From the IMG/VR virus record IMGVR_UViG_3300034018_000459, positions 1 through 34,937 of that record: a DNA stretch of 34,937 nt; one strand, given 5' to 3'. Both the position numbers and the translations under genes were made by a program. This DNA comes from a virus. The notes beneath the pieces were generated by a model, which saw only the letters and a list, made by a program, of their open reading frames with translations, did no database searches and was not told the origin of the DNA. Positions within the stretch are counted from its first letter, which is position 1. Every line of letters starts with the position of its first letter. This document shows positions 31,079 through 34,937 of this stretch, piece after piece.

Positions 31079-31290
31079 TGCTCCAGTGCTCTTTTATCCA
31101 ATGGAATAAATCCACTACCGTTGCCATGTACTACCTTGATGAAGTCAACCTCAACCTTTGCGGAGTTGACAATCACCTGGGCTATGTCTGCGATTGCTTT
31201 TGCTTTGTCGAGCTCCATGTCGTTCTCTTTGAGCATTTCGATTATTTCGAATAAGTGATCTCTTAGGTCTTCGATTTTATTGCGTGCCAT
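31075..31290 (-). CDS. Small conserved phage protein (71 aa)
   Basis: It starts MARNKIEDLRDHLFEIIEML. Helix-rich, with DKAKAIADIAQVIVNSAKVE and VDFIKVVHG. This MARNKIEDLR-type family with AKAI-x-x-x-AQVI-x-x-S-AKVE is widespread in Bacteroidota phages; function is unknown. The start overlaps the HNH gene by 28 nt. Confidence 0.75.
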   Translation of the reverse strand: MARNKIEDLRDHLFEIIEMLKENDMELDKAKAIADIAQVIVNSAKVEVDFIKVVHGNGSGFIPLDKRALEQ

Positions 31291-31868
31291 AATTTATTAA
31301 GGGTTTTAACTGCTTGTTGAATTGGTTGAGGATATTTGGTGATTCGATTGCGCTCCATGTTTTCCACCTTGGTGATTGCTTCAAGGTTCTCGATGGCGAA
31401 GTTGCCGATGTCCTTGTCGATGAATGTGACTATCATGTGCGGCTCAAGCTTGCCATGGTGCTCCTCGTAGATGTGCCGATGCTTGAGTACCCACTTGCGA
31501 GGCTCTGCAATCTTTATGTAGGTGTAGCCATCTTCATCGATGCGCTCTGATGCAACAGTCTTGTGATTGTGGGGCTGATGCCCTTTCTTGAACTGCGACT
31601 CCTTGCCTCCGATGTCAAGGCCTTTCATGCCCTTGTTCCAAGGCTGATGTCCTTTGTGGAACTGCGTTGCTTGGTTGCCTTTCTTGAGTCTGCCACTTGC
31701 TTCTGTTGCGAGGTACTCGGGAGTCTTATGCAGTTCCATTGCGAAGGCTTTATTGTAGCACTGGTTGATTGTCTTGCCAGTGATAAATGCCACCTCTTTT
31801 GTGGACCGATGCGGATAGTATTCAATCAGCAACTCGGTCTCTTGCATTGTCCAGTTACAGCGACTCAT
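31263..31868 (-). CDS. HNH endonuclease (homing-type)
   Basis: I start at ATG 31868 (MSRCNWTMQETELLIEYYPH); the longer form from 31970 overlaps the upstream gene. The product has 201 aa. The N-terminal helix-turn-helix (LIEYYPHRSTKEVAFITGKT) is followed by FHKGHQPWNKG and FKKGHQPHN repeats and an HNH core (RHIYEEHHGKLEPHMIVTF, then DIGNFAIENLEAIT). This is the layout of phage-borne HNH_3 endonucleases that spread into new sites. It sits within the early operon with normal overlaps and no visible intron. Confidence 0.85.
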   Translation of the reverse strand: MSRCNWTMQETELLIEYYPHRSTKEVAFITGKTINQCYNKAFAMELHKTPEYLATEASGRLKKGNQATQFHKGHQPWNKGMKGLDIGGKESQFKKGHQPHNHKTVASERIDEDGYTYIKIAEPRKWVLKHRHIYEEHHGKLEPHMIVTFIDKDIGNFAIENLEAITKVENMERNRITKYPQPIQQAVKTLNKLWHAIKSKT

Positions 31869-32082
31869 AGTATGCGAGCCCTCCGCTGTCTCCTCCTGTG
31901 TCGGTTGGCTTAGGTTGCCTTTCGTACATCGCTTGTTGGCCGTCATGGTAGCCATGTGAGTAGGCATCAATCATTGCATCTTTTACCTTATCCTTGAGCG
32001 GCTGCTCTTTTGGCGGCATGATTTCGTCGAGGTAGCGTGTGAGCTCATTGAACTCATCGGCCATGTTTTGCAGTGTGATCAT
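31855..32082 (-). CDS. Hypothetical protein (75 aa)
   Basis: It starts MITLQNMADEFNELTRYLDE and has helical segments, with YSHGYHDGQQAMYERQPKPT near the end. The gene overlaps the previous one by 4 nt and the HNH gene by 14 nt. No family recognised. Confidence 0.6.
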   Translation of the reverse strand: MITLQNMADEFNELTRYLDEIMPPKEQPLKDKVKDAMIDAYSHGYHDGQQAMYERQPKPTDTGGDSGGLAYYESL

Positions 32083-32735
32083 CGGATTGCTTGTGTTTTA
32101 CGTTCAACTATTTCGATGCCGCGTATCTCTGCGATGTTGGTGATCTCCATCGCTTTTGGCAGCTTGCGGAGTAACTCGGACACATCAAACATCTCTGCTT
32201 GCATAAGTGTCCAGAGCAGTGTCATCCAATCAACCTCGCCCACTATCTCCGCTTTTTTGGTGATGCGGATGTTCTTGGTGTGGTCAAGCTCGAGTGTGGT
32301 TGTTGTTGTTGCATCGGTGAAGGTGGCGAAGATGTTACTCACATCGCTCGTGCTTGCTGACATCAGCGCATCGGCTGCTTCCTGTGCAATCTTGGCATCT
32401 GCTTCTGCCTTCTTGCGCTCAAGGTCGTTGGAGTAGTCAATCATCATCGCCTTGCGCTGCTCGATGTAAGCCTTAAGCGGAGCAGTGGCATCTCGCTCAA
32501 CATCCATGACTGATTTCTTGTAGACATCAAGCGGACTTGTTACCATCTTGCGGTTGGTCTCGATGTGCTTGATAGCATCATTGGCTGCCTTGATTGACTC
32601 TGCGCTCATGTCGTAGCTGAGCTTGTCTTCAATGGCTTGTGGTGCACCTTCAATCATGCTCTGAGCACGAAGCACCTCTGTCGAGTTCAGTGACTTGTAG
32701 AACTCGGATATGTTCTCTATATTTACTGCGTTCAT
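32079..32735 (-). CDS. Coiled-coil recombination-associated protein
   Basis: The product has 218 aa and starts MNAVNIENISEFYKSLNSTE. A long helical segment (residues 45-125) contains NRKMVTSPLDVYKKSVMD and ATAPLKAYIEQRKAMMIDYS, the pattern (R-x-x-x-T-x-P-x-D-x-x-K, then PLK-x-x-x-E) of phage proteins that accompany single-strand annealing systems. A beta-rich C-terminal part (residues 150-218) follows. It lies just after the SSB-like gene. Role in recombination or replication is inferred. Confidence 0.65.
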   Translation of the reverse strand: MNAVNIENISEFYKSLNSTEVLRAQSMIEGAPQAIEDKLSYDMSAESIKAANDAIKHIETNRKMVTSPLDVYKKSVMDVERDATAPLKAYIEQRKAMMIDYSNDLERKKAEADAKIAQEAADALMSASTSDVSNIFATFTDATTTTTLELDHTKNIRITKKAEIVGEVDWMTLLWTLMQAEMFDVSELLRKLPKAMEITNIAEIRGIEIVERKTQAIR

Positions 32736-32764
32736 AGTGTATATGTTAGTGATTGTTTTTAATG

Positions 32765-32787
32765 AAGGGCGGCTGATTACCGCCCTT
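32765..32787. repeat. GC-rich hairpin downstream of SSB-like gene
   Basis: AAGGGCGG and CCGCCCTT form a perfect 8-bp stem with a 7-nt loop, 9 nt past the stop. A related hairpin follows the 75-aa gene at 33772-33790. Neither has a strong T-run in the minus direction, so they may be weak terminators or 3'-end stabilisers. Confidence 0.7.
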
Positions 32788-32796
32788 TGTTATTTA

Positions 32797-33444
32797 TTAG
32801 AACGGAAAGCCGTCATCTTCAGTCTCTGCTTCAACTGAAGCAGGAGTACTTAGAATACTACCAATTACCACTCGAGGTAATGGCTTTGACACTCTCGCAA
32901 TCCACTCATCGCTCATCTTGATCTTATCTTGGATAAACTCGGGCAGCTGATTGAATACATCCTCATCATGCTCTTCTGTGTTGTAGCATATCGGAGTATT
33001 AAATGCAGGAGGGCAAACCATTCCTTTTGGCACTGGACTCATGCCGATGATGTTGGCATATTTGCTGTCTCCTTTTTCAACGTGAGTGATGTTCACTAGG
33101 CAAGCTCTGCCAAGCAGCGTGAAGATATCGAAGTCTGATGCAATCTCGTTGGTCATCTTCTTGCCTGCCCAAGCTTCGATGTCGCGGCGAAGTACTGCCT
33201 TCTCATTCATGCTTAGGTTGTAGATGCTGCGAGCATAGAACGGCTTCTCGCCTTCGCCACGTTCAAATTCGTGTAGTTCGGTAGGCAGTTCAAAGATGAA
33301 TTGCACTTTGCGTTTTTTGCCTGGAAACTGACCAGTTTGCATCGTTGTTCCAAGGTCAACGATTTGGTAACATCTTGCAACAAATGCGCCTTCTGGTGCA
33401 ATTGCTCGGGAGGTGTTATTCCCTGATGGGGCTTTTAGTGCCAT
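32797..33444 (-). CDS. Phage SSB-like DNA-binding protein
   Basis: The product has 215 aa and starts MALKAPSGNNTSRAIAPEGA. It matches a known phage family: VARCYQIVDLGT, KRKVQFIFELP, YNLSMNEKAVLRRDIEAW, FDIFTLLGRACLVNITH, and YANIIGMSPVPKGM. An acidic tail ending in DDGFPF mimics the protein-recruiting tip of bacterial SSB. It probably coats single-stranded DNA and recruits replication proteins. It is followed by a hairpin and the coiled-coil gene. Confidence 0.85.
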   Translation of the reverse strand: MALKAPSGNNTSRAIAPEGAFVARCYQIVDLGTTMQTGQFPGKKRKVQFIFELPTELHEFERGEGEKPFYARSIYNLSMNEKAVLRRDIEAWAGKKMTNEIASDFDIFTLLGRACLVNITHVEKGDSKYANIIGMSPVPKGMVCPPAFNTPICYNTEEHDEDVFNQLPEFIQDKIKMSDEWIARVSKPLPRVVIGSILSTPASVEAETEDDGFPF

Positions 33445-33446
33445 AG

Positions 33447-33734
33447 TTAGAATTGATTTATTAATTGATTAAAAGATACTTGAGTGTTGTGCAGTGTCTT
33501 CTGATACATTCTGAAGAACTCGTTAACATCCGATGGATGATAAGTGCGAACCGATTCATGTAGGCCTTGCTGCATCTCCTTGGAGTATTGGCGAACAAGC
33601 ACAAGAGAGTTCTTGTCGCATCTTTGAAAGAGTCCTTGATGGCAGCCATCTTGCACAATGGTTAACATGATTCCAGATAAATGATCGTAGTTAAAAAACT
33701 GCGTGTTGTCGTGTGATTTGAAAAATGTGTTCAT
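33447..33734 (-). CDS. Small early protein (95 aa)
   Basis: It starts MNTFFKSHDNTQFFNYDHLS. The composition is rich in His, Phe and Gln, with helical C terminus (DVNEFFRMYQKTLHNTQVSF). No membrane segment or known motif. It starts 12 nt downstream of the leader element it shares with the preceding gene, and ends 3 bp before the SSB-like start. Confidence 0.6.
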   Translation of the reverse strand: MNTFFKSHDNTQFFNYDHLSGIMLTIVQDGCHQGLFQRCDKNSLVLVRQYSKEMQQGLHESVRTYHPSDVNEFFRMYQKTLHNTQVSFNQLINQF

Positions 33735-33746
33735 GAGTGAAAGAGT

Positions 33747-33764
33747 AAATGAGTGAATGATTGA
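33747..33764 (-). promoter_or_regulatory. Leader element of the 95-aa gene (copy B)
   Basis: The minus strand reads TCAATCATTCACTCATTT, 12 nt before the ATG. It differs at one of 18 bases from copy A (34039-34056), 13 nt before the first early gene. Shared position suggests a translational or operator element. Confidence 0.55.
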
Positions 33765-33771
33765 AATATAT

Positions 33772-33790
33772 GGGCGGTGATTAGCCGCCC
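33772..33790. repeat. GC-rich hairpin downstream of the first early gene
   Basis: GGGCGG and CCGCCC form a 6-bp stem around TGATTAG, 7 nt past the gene stop. It is the counterpart of the 32765-32787 hairpin, sharing stem and TGATTA loop sequence. Confidence 0.7.
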
Positions 33791-33797
33791 GATTATA

Positions 33798-34025
33798 TTA
33801 TCCTTTAAAATATCCAGTGTCAATTCCTAAGTCAAAACAATACAACTTGTATTTAGTCTTAAGATTTATAAAAGTATCCTCGTCGATATTTAATTCTCTT
33901 TTCGTTTGCATTATATTAATTGCAACTGTTAAAGCATCCTTATAATTTGCCATTTTAAGAATGTCAAGCATTGCGTGACTATCGCAACTATAAGCTCCTG
34001 ATGTAATCGGTGATAAATTTTTCAT
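33798..34025 (-). CDS. Small early protein (75 aa)
   Basis: I start at ATG 34025 (MKNLSPITSGAYSCDSHAML); the longer reading from 34124 would cross the promoter. The protein is helical, with NYKDALTVAINIMQTKRELN and a TKYKLYCFDLGIDTG tail. No family recognised. It is the first gene after the early promoter, a position often used for host take-over factors, but nothing in the sequence shows this. Confidence 0.6.
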   Translation of the reverse strand: MKNLSPITSGAYSCDSHAMLDILKMANYKDALTVAINIMQTKRELNIDEDTFINLKTKYKLYCFDLGIDTGYFKG

Positions 34026-34038
34026 GATTAAATGATTA

Positions 34039-34056
34039 AAATGAGTAAATGATTGA
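34039..34056 (-). promoter_or_regulatory. Leader element of the first early gene (copy A)
   Basis: The minus strand reads TCAATCATTTACTCATTT, 13 nt before ATG 34025. See copy B at 33747-33764: 17 of 18 bases agree and the distance to the start differs by one base. Confidence 0.55.
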
Positions 34057-34068
34057 CTGATTGTTTGA

Positions 34069-34097
34069 CAAATGTATATCTTTATTTGATACCACAA
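34069..34097 (-). promoter_or_regulatory. Early promoter: TTG-N18-TACATTTG
   Basis: On the minus strand TTG (34097-34095) lies 18 nt before TACATTTG (34076-34069), matching the Bacteroidota pattern TTG and TAnnTTTG with normal spacing. It lies in the gap after the spanin-like gene and would give a leader of about 35-40 nt before ATG 34025. This is the only candidate with both elements. Confidence 0.6.
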
Positions 34098-34153
34098 TGC
34101 ACTAACAAAACTATTTACACGCAATTATCCTAACTCGCTGACACACAAGCAGA

Positions 34154-34798
34154 TTATTTTCTACTTGCTCCCAATCCGAATCCAATGATTGCACCAACTC
34201 CCACCTTGAATGCAGTTGTTTGATGCCACTTTTTATCTTGCTTGATGTAGATGTTGCTCATGCCGGTGATGGCCACATTGGGATTGTCGACTCTCAGGCG
34301 GACCACCGTATCCTTCTTTTTAAGCAGCCTATTCACGAAGCCAGTGCGCATGGTGTCGCCCACTGCATAGGTGAACTTTGCAGGAATGGAGATGCTGTCG
34401 AGTTGCAACCACCCTAGGCGGTTGATCATGCCGCCGATTGTGTACCACTCGGTTGTTTTAAGGAATGGCTTTGGCAGTTGGATGTATGGCTTCTTATCAA
34501 TCATCACAGTATCGCCAAGCAGGATCTCGGTTTTGATAATTGTCCTGGTCTCAATCTTTACAACCTCGCTTGCGTTCTTTACTTTCACTTCGAGCTCTGC
34601 GATTTGCTGTGCTTGTTTGGCTGCATCAGATGAGCCCTGTGCGATTATCTTCTTCTGTGAGGCGATAAGTACGCTGTCCTCATATATCGTGTGCTTAAGG
34701 CGATAATCGGACTGTGCCCCATCGCCGCAAGTTTTTAGCAGTAGGAATAGAAGCACTATGATTGTGGCAAAGCTGATGTACTTATATACAGACTCCAT
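34154..34798 (-). CDS. Spanin-like membrane-anchored coiled-coil protein
   Basis: I start at ATG 34798 (MESVYKYISFATIIVLLFLL); the reading from 34906 extends into the 59-aa gene. The product has 214 aa. A transmembrane anchor at about 8-22 is followed by a coiled coil (residues 28-85, KQAQQIAELEVKVKNASEVV), a beta-rich periplasmic domain, and a C-terminal hydrophobic segment (AFKVGVGAIIGFGLGASRK). This layout is common at the end of Bacteroidota phage lysis cassettes. It may act like a unimolecular spanin or membrane-linked tail-independent factor; no lipobox is seen. Confidence 0.65.
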   Translation of the reverse strand: MESVYKYISFATIIVLLFLLLKTCGDGAQSDYRLKHTIYEDSVLIASQKKIIAQGSSDAAKQAQQIAELEVKVKNASEVVKIETRTIIKTEILLGDTVMIDKKPYIQLPKPFLKTTEWYTIGGMINRLGWLQLDSISIPAKFTYAVGDTMRTGFVNRLLKKKDTVVRLRVDNPNVAITGMSNIYIKQDKKWHQTTAFKVGVGAIIGFGLGASRK

Positions 34799-34937
34799 CT
34801 TGTATGAGTTTAATAAGTTGTTTTGATGACTCCCAAAATTCTCTTTTATCCTTGAGCTCTGCTTGCAGAATTTGCAGTGCCACGCATACCGGCATGCCTC
34901 TCTCAATCACATACCAAGCGGCAACCTTAACCAGTCT
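34782..34937 (-). CDS. 59-aa unknown protein, 3' part
   Basis: This is the right-hand copy of the gene that begins at 151-149. The window ends inside it, so the first eight codons are missing here. Positions 34811-34937 duplicate 1-127, and 34810-34782 supply the C terminus (LIQDGVCI and TAA). Confidence 0.6.
   Translation of the reverse strand, partial: RLVKVAAWYVIERGMPVCVALQILQAELKDKREFWESSKQLIKLIQDGVCI
34811..34937. repeat. Right copy of 127-bp terminal direct repeat
   Basis: Exact duplicate of 1-127; one copy should be removed to make the 34810-bp circle. Confidence 0.95.

Overview
The window is a complete, circular (or circularly permuted) genome of a tailed, siphovirus-like bacteriophage. 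The first 127 bases (1-127) recur exactly as the last 127 (34811-34937), so the non-redundant length is 34810 bp. A 127-base overlap is what a k=127 de Bruijn assembly leaves on a circular contig, so I read it as a metagenomic circle and not as a proven biological terminal repeat. Every convincing gene lies on the minus strand, tightly packed with ATGA and TAATG overlaps. The host is probably a Bacteroidota bacterium. The grounds are promoter-like TAnnTTTG motifs in most of the few non-coding gaps, a BT4734/VirE-type primase-helicase, several small gene families I know from Bacteroidota phages, and little use of classical Shine-Dalgarno sequences. I see no integrase, repressor, DNA polymerase, tRNA, CRISPR array or reverse transcriptase.

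In transcription order (descending coordinates), the early/replication block runs from about 34.1 kb to 24.5 kb. It starts with a promoter at 34097-34069 and two small genes with similar leaders. An SSB-like protein with an acidic tail follows, then a coiled-coil protein, an HNH endonuclease, small unknown genes, a RecE/PDDEXK-type nuclease, an SF2 helicase and a VapE/BT4734-type primase-helicase. Next is the only long non-coding region (25495-25790). It contains 10-bp iteron-like repeats, inverted GGACAGCTT boxes and a 46-bp alternating purine-pyrimidine tract, and is the best candidate replication origin. A VRR-NUC nuclease and small genes, one ribbon-helix-helix-like, follow.

The packaging and virion block runs from 24.4 kb to 2 kb. 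It holds the terminases, three small genes, and a tail-assembly chaperone pair joined by a predicted -1 frameshift at T TTT TTC. The tape measure and two large tail proteins follow. Next come a probable tail tube protein with its own promoter, a GT8-like glycosyltransferase, an AT-hook plus methyltransferase protein, the portal, a Mu gpF-like protein and a scaffold. The major capsid protein is insulated by an intrinsic terminator on each side. Head-completion candidates and tail fibre/receptor proteins close the block. Tail genes sit between terminase and portal, which departs from the usual terminase-portal-capsid-tail order.

The last block (2 kb to 0, wrapping round to 34.15 kb) is lysis and host interaction: a GH24 lysozyme, a small ORF, a two-helix holin candidate, a membrane protein, a PAS-HisKA protein that has no kinase ATPase domain, a 59-aa protein crossing the contig ends, and a membrane-anchored coiled-coil (spanin-like) protein. 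The PAS-HisKA protein is the most unusual gene: it looks like a phage-borne stub of a sensor histidine kinase that could interfere with host two-component signalling.
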